Below are positions 30,229 through 37,543 of a stretch of DNA of 37,555 nucleotides, piece by piece. The stretch is from Anaerosomatales bacterium (GTDB lineage: Bacteria > Actinomycetota > Coriobacteriia > Anaerosomatales > Anaerosomataceae): the NCBI GenBank assembly GCA_030019445.1, contig JASEEU010000012.1, forward strand, positions 1 through 37,555, read 5' to 3'. The notes beneath the pieces are model-generated. The model was not told where the DNA came from. It saw nothing but the letters and a program-made list of their open reading frames with translations, and searched no databases. A program made the position numbers and the translations under genes. The stretch's first letter is position 1. Each line of letters opens with the position of its first letter.

Positions 30229-31323
30229 ATGACGGTGGGACAGTGGCTCGACGAGTGGCTCGCCACCTACGTCGAGCCCCGGTCGCGCGACGGTGAGCTC
30301 GCGGCCGTGACGGTGGCGGGATATCGCGGGCACGTGCGCCGCTACCTCAAGCCCGAGCTCGGCACGGTCGAGCTGGCCCGGCTCCGACCCGAGGACGTGA
30401 CGGCGCTCTACCTCAAGATGGGCACGCCCAGAGACGAGGGCGGCTACGGGCTCTCGGTCCGGACACGCGAGCTCACCCACGTCACGCTCAGGATGGCGCT
30501 CGAGCGTGCCGTGGCGCTCGGACACGTGGAGCGCAACGTGCTCGTCGACGGAGCGGGGGTGGACCGACCGCGGGTCCGGCGCCGCCGGGTGACCGCGCTC
30601 GAGCGGGACGAAGCCGTCGCGCTGCTCGCCGCGCTCGCCGCCGACGAGCAGGGCGGACGGCGGTTCTTCGTTCCCGCGGTGCTCGCGCTGGCGTGCGGGC
30701 TGCGACGGGGGGAGGTGCTCGCGCTGCGGGTGTCCGATGTCACGCTGCCCTCGAGGCTGCGGCCCCGCGCGCTCGGGCTGCTCACCGTGTCGCGCACCTG
30801 GGACCGGGCCGACGACCTGCGGATCGGCCACGCGCCGGTGGAGCGCTACAGCATCCGCGATGTGCCCAAATCGGGACGGGAGCGCTACGTCGACCTGCCG
30901 CCGGAGGTGGTGCGGGTGCTCCGGGAGGCGATCGACGAGCGCGCGGGCACGCGCGCGCTCGCCGGGCGGGACTGGCGCACGTACGGGATCCGTGCGGACG
31001 GGACCCGGGTCGAGTGGGGAGAGCTGCTCGTCAGCGACGGCTACGGGCGTCCCTGGTGGCCCGACTCGTTCTCGAGCGCCTGGCACCAGTGGTGCCGGCG
31101 GCAGGGACTGCGCTGTCGGTTCCACGACCTGCGCGCGACGTCGGGGTCGGTGTCGCTCGCGGCCGGCACCGACCCGGAGGCGGTGAGCGCGCGCCTCGGG
31201 CACCACTCGGCCGCCTTCTTCCTGGAGCACTACGCCAAGCCGATGCACTCGGCGCGCGTGCATGATGCTGGTATCATGGGCGAGCTGGTGGCCGATGCGC
31301 TCGATGGCCATCCGGGCCCGTAG
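30229..31323 (+). CDS. Tyrosine recombinase / phage-type integrase, no linked cargo
   Basis: This 364-aa protein is numbered from ATG 30229, nine bases after GGAGGAAG; in-frame GTGs at 30175, 30202 and 30208 would add up to 18 residues. The N-terminal part is a SAM-like core-binding domain (TVGQWLDEWLATYVEP and VTVAGYRGHVRRYLKPELG). The usual extra arm-binding domain of phage integrases is missing. The catalytic set appears intact: Arg159 (GLRRGEVLALR), a Lys in VPKSGRERYVDL, His299 and Arg302 (FHDLRAT), His325 (LGHHS) and nucleophile Tyr335 (LEHYAKP). The protein ends in HPGP with a stop that belongs to the downstream tRNA gene. There is no excisionase or other phage gene nearby. It may be a remnant of an integrated element or a domesticated enzyme. 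Confidence 0.9.
   Translation: MTVGQWLDEWLATYVEPRSRDGELAAVTVAGYRGHVRRYLKPELGTVELARLRPEDVTALYLKMGTPRDEGGYGLSVRTRELTHVTLRMALERAVALGHVERNVLVDGAGVDRPRVRRRRVTALERDEAVALLAALAADEQGGRRFFVPAVLALACGLRRGEVLALRVSDVTLPSRLRPRALGLLTVSRTWDRADDLRIGHAPVERYSIRDVPKSGRERYVDLPPEVVRVLREAIDERAGTRALAGRDWRTYGIRADGTRVEWGELLVSDGYGRPWWPDSFSSAWHQWCRRQGLRCRFHDLRATSGSVSLAAGTDPEAVSARLGHHSAAFFLEHYAKPMHSARVHDAGIMGELVADALDGHPGP
31269..31277 (+). promoter_or_regulatory. Extended -10 promoter for the CAU tRNA, inside the recombinase gene
   Basis: TGGTATCAT matches the extended -10 form TGnTAnnAT, with TATCAT at 31272-31277. No -35 is visible, as is allowed for this type. The start would be about 30 bp before the tRNA, so the tRNA need not depend on recombinase transcription. 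Confidence 0.5.
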
Positions 31324-31388
31324 CTCAATGGCGGAGCAGGGGACTCATAATCCCTTGGTTGTAGGTTCGAATCCTACCGGGCCCACCA
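31314..31388 (+). tRNA. tRNA with CAT anticodon (elongator Met or Ile2)
   Basis: The gene is 75 nt including encoded CCA. The acceptor stem is GGGCCCG/CGGGCCC, the D-stem GCTC/GAGC, the anticodon arm GGGGA-CTCATAA-TCCCT and the T-arm GTAGG-TTCGAAT-CCTAC. CAT can mean elongator Met or the lysidine-modified Ile2. The C4-G69 and C5-G68 pairs that favour TilS recognition in E. coli are present, which leans toward Ile2; it is not settled. The first ten bases overlap the recombinase gene, and T8-A9-G10 is its stop codon. Confidence 0.95.
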
Positions 31389-31409
31389 GAGCACCACCCG
31401 GCGCCGTCA

Positions 31410-31427
31410 GCCGCTGTCTGCAGCGGC
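31410..31427 (+). terminator. Hairpin downstream of the CAU tRNA
   Basis: GCCGCTG-TCTG-CAGCGGC is a perfect 7-bp stem 22 bp past the tRNA end, without a T-run. It may aid termination or 3' processing. Otherwise the 87-bp gap to the amidase gene holds only its ribosome site. Confidence 0.4.
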
Positions 31428-31475
31428 CCGGCCCGCCGGCAGCACTGCACCCGCACCTGGAGGTCGGCACGAAGC

Positions 31476-32597
31476 ATGGCTCGTAGCAGGGTTGCACGCC
31501 TGGAGCGCACCAAGGCCCAGCGCAAGCGCACGCGCACCATCGCGATCGTCGCCGCCTCGCTCGTCGTGACGGTCTCGGCGGGCATCGCCATCGCCGTCGC
31601 CGTGCGTGCCGCGCAGGGCGCGAGCAGCCCGGCCAGCGCCCAGGACGTCGGCGCTACGCGCGCCTCGGTCCACGAAGACCTCCTCACCTCCATCTCGCCC
31701 GATCCCACCATGACCGTGAACGGGGCGGGCGCGCCCATCGAGGTGCCGGACGTCGTCGGCACCGCCATCGAGCAGGCCGAGACGCTGCTCGCGCTCGCGG
31801 GCTTCAGCGTGATGCGGGTGCCCACGCCGCCCGGCGAGGCCGCCGAGGGGACCGTGCTCAGCCAGGAGCCCGCCGCCGGCACCAAGCTGCCGCCGGGCTC
31901 GGAGGTCCAGCTCATCTACGCGGACTCGGCTGCCGCCAGCGACGCGCTCGCGGCAAACATCCCGGGCCGTGCCCGGTTCGTCGTCTGCATCGACCCGGGG
32001 CACCAGGCGCGCGCCAACATGACCGTGGAGCCCATCGGCCCCGGCTCTAAGGAGACCAAGCCCAAGGTCACCGGCGGCGCCACCGGAGCGGTCACCAAGC
32101 AGCCGGAGCACGAGCTCGCGCTCGCCGTCTCGCTCAAGCTCAAGGAGAAGCTCGAGGCCGAGGGCATCGAGGTCGTCATGACGCGCACCGCGGCCGGCGT
32201 GGACATCTCCAACCGGCAGCGCGCCGAGGTCGCCAACAACGCCGGCGCGGACCTGTTCGTGCGCGTCCACGCGGACGGCAGCACCAACGGCGACGTGCGC
32301 GGGATCTCGGCGCTCTACCCGTCGGGCAACGAGTGGGTGCGGCCCATCGAGGCGCGCAGCCTGCGGGCCGCCCGCATCATCCACGGCTCGCTCATCAACA
32401 GCACCGGCGCCGAGGACCGCGGCATCACGCCGCGCGCCGACATCGCCGGCTTCAACTGGTCGCGCGTGCCTGTCGTGCTCGTGGAGTGCGGCTTCCTCTC
32501 CAACCCCGTGGAGGACAAGCTGCTCGCCACCGACGAGTACCGGCAAGAGCTCGCCGACGCCATCGCTCGCGGTATCATGGAGTATCTCGGGACGTGA
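31476..32597 (+). CDS. N-acetylmuramoyl-L-alanine amidase with a PASTA domain
   Basis: This 373-aa protein begins with a basic cytoplasmic start and one membrane anchor (residues 23-45). One PASTA domain (about 88-150; VPDVVGTAIEQAETLLALAGF and GTVLSQEPAAGTKLPPGSEV) precedes an Amidase_3 catalytic domain (about 168-372). Zinc ligands and catalytic residues are visible as His in CIDPGHQA, Glu in KQPEHELAL, His in VRVHADGS, and Glu in VLVECGFLSN. It cleaves the stem peptide from peptidoglycan. PASTA modules bind uncrosslinked peptidoglycan, which would target the enzyme to growing wall or septum. TGGAGGTC lies 11 bases before the ATG. The whole enzyme is predicted to face outward. Confidence 0.93.
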   Translation: MARSRVARLERTKAQRKRTRTIAIVAASLVVTVSAGIAIAVAVRAAQGASSPASAQDVGATRASVHEDLLTSISPDPTMTVNGAGAPIEVPDVVGTAIEQAETLLALAGFSVMRVPTPPGEAAEGTVLSQEPAAGTKLPPGSEVQLIYADSAAASDALAANIPGRARFVVCIDPGHQARANMTVEPIGPGSKETKPKVTGGATGAVTKQPEHELALAVSLKLKEKLEAEGIEVVMTRTAAGVDISNRQRAEVANNAGADLFVRVHADGSTNGDVRGISALYPSGNEWVRPIEARSLRAARIIHGSLINSTGAEDRGITPRADIAGFNWSRVPVVLVECGFLSNPVEDKLLATDEYRQELADAIARGIMEYLGT

Positions 32598-32639
32598 CCG
32601 GGCGCCATCCGGCGCCACTCGGAGGGGGAGTCAGGCAGC

Positions 32640-33356
32640 ATGGTTCGTCGCGCGCTCGTCTGGATCGGCGGCATCCTCGTGCTCGCCGTGCTCGGGTATT
32701 CGGCCTACACCTATCTCGGTGGGGAGACGCCATTTCAGCTCGGCGGCGTGGAGGAGGCCGATCGCGTGCTCATCATGGCGGCGGCGCCCGACGATACCGG
32801 CGCGCTCGTGGCGCAGGTGATCGCCGAGGCGGACCTCACGCAGTCGCCGGCGGTCATCGCCAGCATCGAGCCGTCGCTGACGGTCACCATCCCGGGCGTC
32901 ACGTACGACGCGCTCAAAGACGCGTACGCGTTCGGGGACGGTCGCGCGGTGGCCGAGGCGTACGCGGGCGCGCAGCAGGCCCCATCCGAGCCGCTGCCCT
33001 ACATCGCGGTGCCCGCCGAGGCGCTCTACGACGCCGTGGGCGCGCAGGGCGGCATCACCGTCACGATCCCGGCGCAGATGAACGTGTTCGACGGCGAGCG
33101 GCTCTTCACGTTCGAGCCCGGCGAGCGGACGATCACAGCCGAGGAGCTCCCGGCGCTCTTCCGAGGCGCCCCGTACCTTGCGCCCCGCGAGCGCGCGCAG
33201 CTGCAAGAAGACCTCAGCGTGGAGCTCGCGCGGCTTGTTGCGGCGTGGCCGGGAGGGCTTGCCGTGGCGGTGGAGGAGGGGGTGCTCGCAAGCGATCTGG
33301 CGGCCGAAGCGCTCGACACCGCCGAGACGCGCCTTACCGAAGCGCACGTCCGGTAG
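32640..33356 (+). CDS. Membrane-anchored LCP-like protein lacking the usual catalytic arginines
   Basis: This 238-aa protein has one N-terminal anchor (about residues 6-24). The rest follows the LytR-CpsA-Psr pattern in order. SIEPSLTVTIPG (from Ser75) sits where LCP enzymes have SIPRDTxVxIPG. YDALKDAYAFGDGRAVAEAY matches the KINxAYAYGG region. GGITVTIPAQMNVFDGERLF is followed by FEPGERTITAEELPALFRG and APRERAQLQEDL. The arginine of the PRDT motif is replaced (Glu-Pro), and the later D-x-x-R-x-x-RQ motif is only partly kept. Known LCP enzymes transfer lipid-linked polymers to peptidoglycan; a catalytic role here is doubtful, and a regulatory or binding role is possible. GGAGGGGGAG is nine bases upstream of ATG 32640. 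Confidence 0.65.
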   Translation: MVRRALVWIGGILVLAVLGYSAYTYLGGETPFQLGGVEEADRVLIMAAAPDDTGALVAQVIAEADLTQSPAVIASIEPSLTVTIPGVTYDALKDAYAFGDGRAVAEAYAGAQQAPSEPLPYIAVPAEALYDAVGAQGGITVTIPAQMNVFDGERLFTFEPGERTITAEELPALFRGAPYLAPRERAQLQEDLSVELARLVAAWPGGLAVAVEEGVLASDLAAEALDTAETRLTEAHVR

Positions 33357-33405
33357 CGCCCGGCGCGCACCTGAGGCGCTCGCGGTCGCCGCAACCGTAA
33401 CTCAC

Positions 33406-33437
33406 GTGCATACCCCATGGCGCCGATACCTATGCAC
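33406..33437 (+). promoter_or_regulatory. Perfect inverted repeat upstream of the stalk-protein gene
   Basis: GTGCATA (33406-33412) and TATGCAC (33431-33437) are perfect inverted repeats separated by 18 bp, in the 197-bp gap between the LCP-like gene and the next gene. This gap is less GC-rich than its surroundings. The layout could be an operator. A weak -10 candidate TAGACT lies at 33478-33483. Confidence 0.35.
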
Positions 33438-33553
33438 AGCGATGCAAAACCGCTGGTACCGCGTGACCCGGAAGTGATAGACTACCAGCACGCACGTCTG
33501 GCACAGAGAGACCCGCATCCGGTCCAGTGGAACGCAGGGGGGCGTTTGGACCC

Positions 33554-34459
33554 ATGGCCAAGGGTAAGGACACGAACGTGAACGGTAGCGCGGGGGGCGG
33601 CAACGGCGGCCCCGCCGAGAAGCAACACGTCGCCAAGAGCCAGCGCAAGCTGATGGGCGTCTTGGTGGCGCTCCTGCTCGTCTTCGGCGCGCTCGCGGTC
33701 GCCTACACCTTCTTCGACGGAGCTGATCTCATCGCCGATCTCATGAACGGCGGCGATGAAGTGGCCGAGACAGACATCCCGCCCAAGCCCGATGTCCCGG
33801 CAGACGACGAGCCCGCTTCCGAGGAGCCCACGCAGACGGCTGATGAGCCGGCTTCCGAGGAGCCCACGCAGACGGCCGAGGAGCCCGCAGACGAGACGCC
33901 CGCGCCGTCGACCGGCACCGACACCGGCAGCGCGGCCGTCCCGCCGCCCGGCGACGCCCAGGCGCGCATGTACTGGGAGCAGGTCGCCAGCCAGGAGAAC
34001 ATCGGCAGGCTCGTGCGCGGGCAGATCTCAAGCTTCGCGCTCGGGACGCCTTCCAACAACGGGTCCACCGCGAGCATCCCGGTCACCGCGTTTTACACCG
34101 ACGGCGGCAGCCTGAACGGCACGATGGTGCTGCGCAACTACAACGGCACGTGGTACTTCTCCAGCATCACGCGCGCCGGCGGCAGCGGGGGAGCGCCCTC
34201 GGGCGTGCCCGCGGACTACGGCGTGGTCTCCACCATCGTGAGCCAGCAGGCCACCAACCAAGACATCCCTAAGGCCATCGTGAGCGGCGGCTACAAGACC
34301 ATGACCGTGAACTCCGCCTCCGGCGGCTCGGGCACCGCGACGCTCGGTATCACGCTCTCGGGCGGGACCGCGCCGCGCACCTCCGGCTCGGTCGTCTGCA
34401 TCACCAAGACGATCGGCGGCAAGAAGTACTGGTTCATCACGTCGTTTGCGAAGCGGTGA
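33554..34459 (+). CDS. Membrane-anchored surface protein with Pro/Glu repeat stalk
   Basis: This 301-aa protein has no function I recognise. A basic, Gly/Asn-rich cytoplasmic start (about 35 residues) leads to one membrane helix (KLMGVLVALLLVFGALAVAYTFF). Next come an acidic Pro/Glu/Thr-rich stalk (about 70-140) and a C-terminal part with two similar beta-rich halves. Each half has an N-terminal YWEQVA/YGVVSTIVSQQA helix and ends in NGTWYFSSI or GKKYWFITSF, suggesting a duplicated domain of the kind seen in small secreted folds such as DUF4878 (tentative). ATG 33554 follows GGGGGG by about 11 bases. It stops 4 bp before the Wzz/BY-kinase gene, so it probably acts in the same export or surface process. 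Confidence 0.75.
   Translation: MAKGKDTNVNGSAGGGNGGPAEKQHVAKSQRKLMGVLVALLLVFGALAVAYTFFDGADLIADLMNGGDEVAETDIPPKPDVPADDEPASEEPTQTADEPASEEPTQTAEEPADETPAPSTGTDTGSAAVPPPGDAQARMYWEQVASQENIGRLVRGQISSFALGTPSNNGSTASIPVTAFYTDGGSLNGTMVLRNYNGTWYFSSITRAGGSGGAPSGVPADYGVVSTIVSQQATNQDIPKAIVSGGYKTMTVNSASGGSGTATLGITLSGGTAPRTSGSVVCITKTIGGKKYWFITSFAKR
33806..33877 (+). repeat. 36-bp tandem repeat (x2) in the stalk
   Basis: Units 33806-33841 and 33842-33877 both encode DEPASEEPTQTA and differ at only a few third positions. A partial third copy (EEPADE) follows. Such repeats can change stalk length. Confidence 0.88.
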
Positions 34460-34463
34460 GCAA

Positions 34464-36293
34464 TTGGAACTTCGCGACTACCTGAACGTCATCCGGGCCC
34501 GCAAGTGGATCATCATCCAGGCAGTTGTGATCGTGACGCTCACCGCGGTGGTCGTGAGCCTCGTACAGCCGCCTGTCTACGAGGGCACCGCTAAGGTTCT
34601 CATAGCCGAGAAGGACACCGGCGCCGCGCTGCTGGGCACGGTGTTCTCGGAGTTCAGCCAGCCGGAGCGCGGCCTGCAGACGCAGGTGCAGCTCATGCAG
34701 ATGCGCCCCATCTACGAGGACACCATCCGCACGCTGGGGCTCGGTATCACGCCTGACGCCCTCGCCGGGAAGGTCGAAGTCGCTGCGGTGGGCCAGACCA
34801 ACGTCGTGGAGATCACCGCGCGGGACACCGATCCCGCGCTCGCGGCCCAGATCGCCAACACCGTGGCCGGCGAGTTCGTGCAGTGGAGCCGCGACTACAA
34901 GCGGGAATCCATCCAGGCGGCGATCACCGAGGTGGAGTCGCGGCTTTCCGAAGCCGAGTCCGACATCCTCGAGCTCGCCGACCGCATCGACGCGTCCGGT
35001 CGTACCGACCAGCTCGACGCCGAGCTCGCCATCGCCACCGGCAGCTACACGGAGCTCGCCGCGCAGCTCGAGCAGCTCAAGATCAACGAGCAGCTCGAGC
35101 GCGGCACCGGCGCTGTCGTGAGCCCCGCCGTCCAGGCGGAAGATCCCGTGGAGCCGAGCCCTGCGCGCAACGGCGCGCTCGGGCTGGCAGTCGGCCTCGT
35201 CTTCGGGCTGGGCATGGCGTTCCTCTACGAGTACCTCGATAACACCATCAAGTCGTCGGATGAAGCCGAGAAGCTTCTCGACGCGCCGGTGCTCGGGCTC
35301 ATCCCCGCCGAGAAGTTCGAGAAAGGCGAGAAGCGCCGCGTCACGCTGCTCACGCACCCCACGAGCGCGGCGGCTGAAGCGTACCGCGTGCTGCGCAACA
35401 ACCTGGACTTCGTGAACTTCCAGCACGACATCACCACACTGCTCGTCACGAGCGCCGCGCCCGCCGAGGGCAAGTCCACCGTGGCGGCCAACCTCGCCGC
35501 GGGTCTGGCGCAGGCCGGCAAGAAGGTCGTGCTCGTGAACTGCGACTTCAGAAAGCCGGTCACGAGCCAGTTCTTCCCGGTGAGCAACATGATCGGGCTC
35601 TCCGATGTCCTCCTGGGCAAGAACTCGCTCAAAGCCGCGCTGCAGAAGCCGAACGAGAATCTCGAGCTCCTCGTGCTCACCGCCGGCAAGCTCCCGCCCA
35701 ACCCGAGCGAGCTGCTCGGATCCGAGAAGATGGATGAGCTCATCGCGAACCTCGAGGAGTGGGCCGACTGGGTCATCCTCGATACCCCGCCGCTCTTGGC
35801 GGTCGCCGACGGCGCCAGCGTCGCCCGCTGGGCAGACGGCGTCCTGCTCGTCACCAAGGGCGGCGAGTCAACCCGCGAGGCCGTCAAGCGCGCGCACGAC
35901 ATGCTCGGTCAGGTGGGCGCGCGTGTCGTGGGCAGCGTGGTCTGGGGCCTTGAGCCCGGTCCCGGCGGTGGCGGGTACGGCTACTACTATGGCCGAGGCA
36001 AGTACGGCGGCTACTACTACTACGCGGACTACTACAACGCCACGCAAGACGATGGCCGCAGGCGCACGGGCGGCGGGCCGCCACGGGGCGGAGTTGCGTC
36101 TGCCGAGAGTACGACCCGAGAGGTCTACCTGCCGCCCACGTCGCCGGGGCGGAAGCTCGCCGAGAGCGTGGGGAAGGTGCTCACGGGCGGCCTGGCAGCT
36201 GCCGCGATCCTCGCGATTCTGGCGCTGGTGGTGTACTTCCTCGATCAGGCGCTGGGGTGGGGGATCGTCGTGGGGCTGGTGGGGGCGTCTTAG
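34464..36293 (+). CDS. Polysaccharide co-polymerase / BY-kinase fusion (Wzz-CpsD type)
   Basis: This 609-aa protein starts at TTG 34464, giving the family-typical M-ELRDYLNVIRARKW; GGTGAG is close upstream, and TTG 34446 is a less likely alternative. A Wzz domain (membrane helices about 18-38 and 236-256 flanking a coiled extracellular part) is followed by a bacterial tyrosine kinase. Walker A is APAEGKSTVAANLA, the Walker A' region is VVLVNCDFRKP and Walker B is WVILDTPPLLAVAD. A tyrosine cluster with 11 Tyr lies in residues 505-524. Unusually, about 85 residues follow it, including one or two further membrane segments (VLTGGLAAAAILAILALVVYF and GWGIVVGLVGAS). It controls chain length and export of capsule or exopolysaccharide. 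The stop overlaps the flippase start. Confidence 0.92.
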   Translation: MELRDYLNVIRARKWIIIQAVVIVTLTAVVVSLVQPPVYEGTAKVLIAEKDTGAALLGTVFSEFSQPERGLQTQVQLMQMRPIYEDTIRTLGLGITPDALAGKVEVAAVGQTNVVEITARDTDPALAAQIANTVAGEFVQWSRDYKRESIQAAITEVESRLSEAESDILELADRIDASGRTDQLDAELAIATGSYTELAAQLEQLKINEQLERGTGAVVSPAVQAEDPVEPSPARNGALGLAVGLVFGLGMAFLYEYLDNTIKSSDEAEKLLDAPVLGLIPAEKFEKGEKRRVTLLTHPTSAAAEAYRVLRNNLDFVNFQHDITTLLVTSAAPAEGKSTVAANLAAGLAQAGKKVVLVNCDFRKPVTSQFFPVSNMIGLSDVLLGKNSLKAALQKPNENLELLVLTAGKLPPNPSELLGSEKMDELIANLEEWADWVILDTPPLLAVADGASVARWADGVLLVTKGGESTREAVKRAHDMLGQVGARVVGSVVWGLEPGPGGGGYGYYYGRGKYGGYYYYADYYNATQDDGRRRTGGGPPRGGVASAESTTREVYLPPTSPGRKLAESVGKVLTGGLAAAAILAILALVVYFLDQALGWGIVVGLVGAS

Positions 36294-37543
36294 TGTCTCT
36301 TGTCAGGACGCTGCGACGTCACGCTACGACTGGCGCATTCGCAGTTGCCGACCAGTCGCTTATCGCCGGATCCAACTTCCTATTGAGCGCCCTTCTTGCC
36401 CGTTGGCTCACAGCCGCTGAGTACGGGGCATTCTCAGTCATCTACACAGCATTTCAGCTGCTCATGACGATGCACATGGCCATGACCAGCGAGCCGTTGC
36501 TTGTTCTTGGCTCGACACGCTACTCCGGCAGGTTGCGGCCGTACATCGCCCTCTTATCTCGGCTGCAGTGGATCCCGGGGCTGGTCGTCTCCGCAGTCAG
36601 CCTTGTCGTCGCCGTAGTCGCTAACGTACGCGGGTCGGGCTTGCTCGGGGCGGCGGCACTGGGATTGGCGATCGCGGCACCGGTCGTCCTAAGTCAGCAG
36701 TTCATGCGACGCGCGTTCTACGCGGAACTGAAGCCATCACGGTCGGTCTGGGGAGGCGCGGTCTATCTGGTCACGATGCTGGGCGTGCTGTTCTTCATGT
36801 TTGAGAGTGGGAGTCTATCGGTTACGGGTGGGTTCCTAGCGATGGGTGTCGCCAGCCTCTCAGCTGTCGCGCTGTACAGCCAGTGGTTGAGGACTCCTCA
36901 GGGAGAGCAGTCAGTGGACACCCGCGATGTTCTCAGGGAGCACTGGCGCTATGGTCGCTGGTCAGTGCCGACAACGCTTCTTACGTGGGTTCCCGGGAAT
37001 ATCTACTACACTCTGCTCCCGGTGTGGCATGGTCTGGGTGCCACCGCTGACCTGCAGGCTCTGATGAACCTCGTTCTTCCGGTTCAGCATGCAATCTCAG
37101 CAGTCGCCGTCCTGCTGGTGCCCGTGTATGGGCGACGGCTGTCGCAAGACGGTGTTGTCGGTCTTGCGCGAGGCATTCGATGGGGCCTCATGCTCCTGGT
37201 GGGCATCGCATGTGCGTACGGGGTAGTGATTGTGGGTGTTGGCCCCGCGATTGCCGATTGGCTGTACGGTTCAGGCAAGTACGCCCTCAACAGCGGACTG
37301 CTAGCACTTGCGTCGCTGCTTGCGATCGGGGGAGCAATGACCAGCGTGCTCGGGGGGGCATTGCGGGCCCTGAACAGCCCAAGGCGCGTGTTCTTCTCCT
37401 ATGGTCTGTCATTCCTCTTCAGTGTCACTGGTGGTCTGTTCTTGATGTATCAGTACAGAGTGTGGGGAGCTGTGGCGAGCTTGGTTGCATCGTCCGCACT
37501 GTTAACGTCCCCGGTAGTGGTGTACGAAGGCCCGGCCGCCTGA
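36293..37543 (+). CDS. Wzx-type polysaccharide flippase / oligosaccharide exporter (tentative)
   Basis: This 416-aa hydrophobic protein has about 12 membrane segments. It begins VADQSLIAGSNFLLSALLARWLTAAEYGAFSV, the usual opening of MATE/MOP-superfamily polysaccharide transporters; LNSPRRVFFSYG near the end is also typical. Such proteins flip undecaprenyl-linked repeat units outward, which suits the Wzz/BY-kinase before it. The GTG at 36293 overlaps the kinase stop (TAGTG), with GGTGGGGG seven bases upstream. Codon use and GC are clearly lower than upstream (more A/T third positions, codons such as TTA, CTA and AGA appear). At 416 residues it is slightly short, so the last helices may be missing. 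A possible next ATG at 37545 is cut by the window end. Confidence 0.8.
   Translation: MSLVRTLRRHATTGAFAVADQSLIAGSNFLLSALLARWLTAAEYGAFSVIYTAFQLLMTMHMAMTSEPLLVLGSTRYSGRLRPYIALLSRLQWIPGLVVSAVSLVVAVVANVRGSGLLGAAALGLAIAAPVVLSQQFMRRAFYAELKPSRSVWGGAVYLVTMLGVLFFMFESGSLSVTGGFLAMGVASLSAVALYSQWLRTPQGEQSVDTRDVLREHWRYGRWSVPTTLLTWVPGNIYYTLLPVWHGLGATADLQALMNLVLPVQHAISAVAVLLVPVYGRRLSQDGVVGLARGIRWGLMLLVGIACAYGVVIVGVGPAIADWLYGSGKYALNSGLLALASLLAIGGAMTSVLGGALRALNSPRRVFFSYGLSFLFSVTGGLFLMYQYRVWGAVASLVASSALLTSPVVVYEGPAA

Noticed and set aside
30229-31323. XerC/XerD housekeeping recombinase
   Set aside because: The protein is longer than Xer proteins and has phage-integrase-like insertions (for example around GIRADGTRVEWGELL); a domesticated role is possible but not Xer by sequence.
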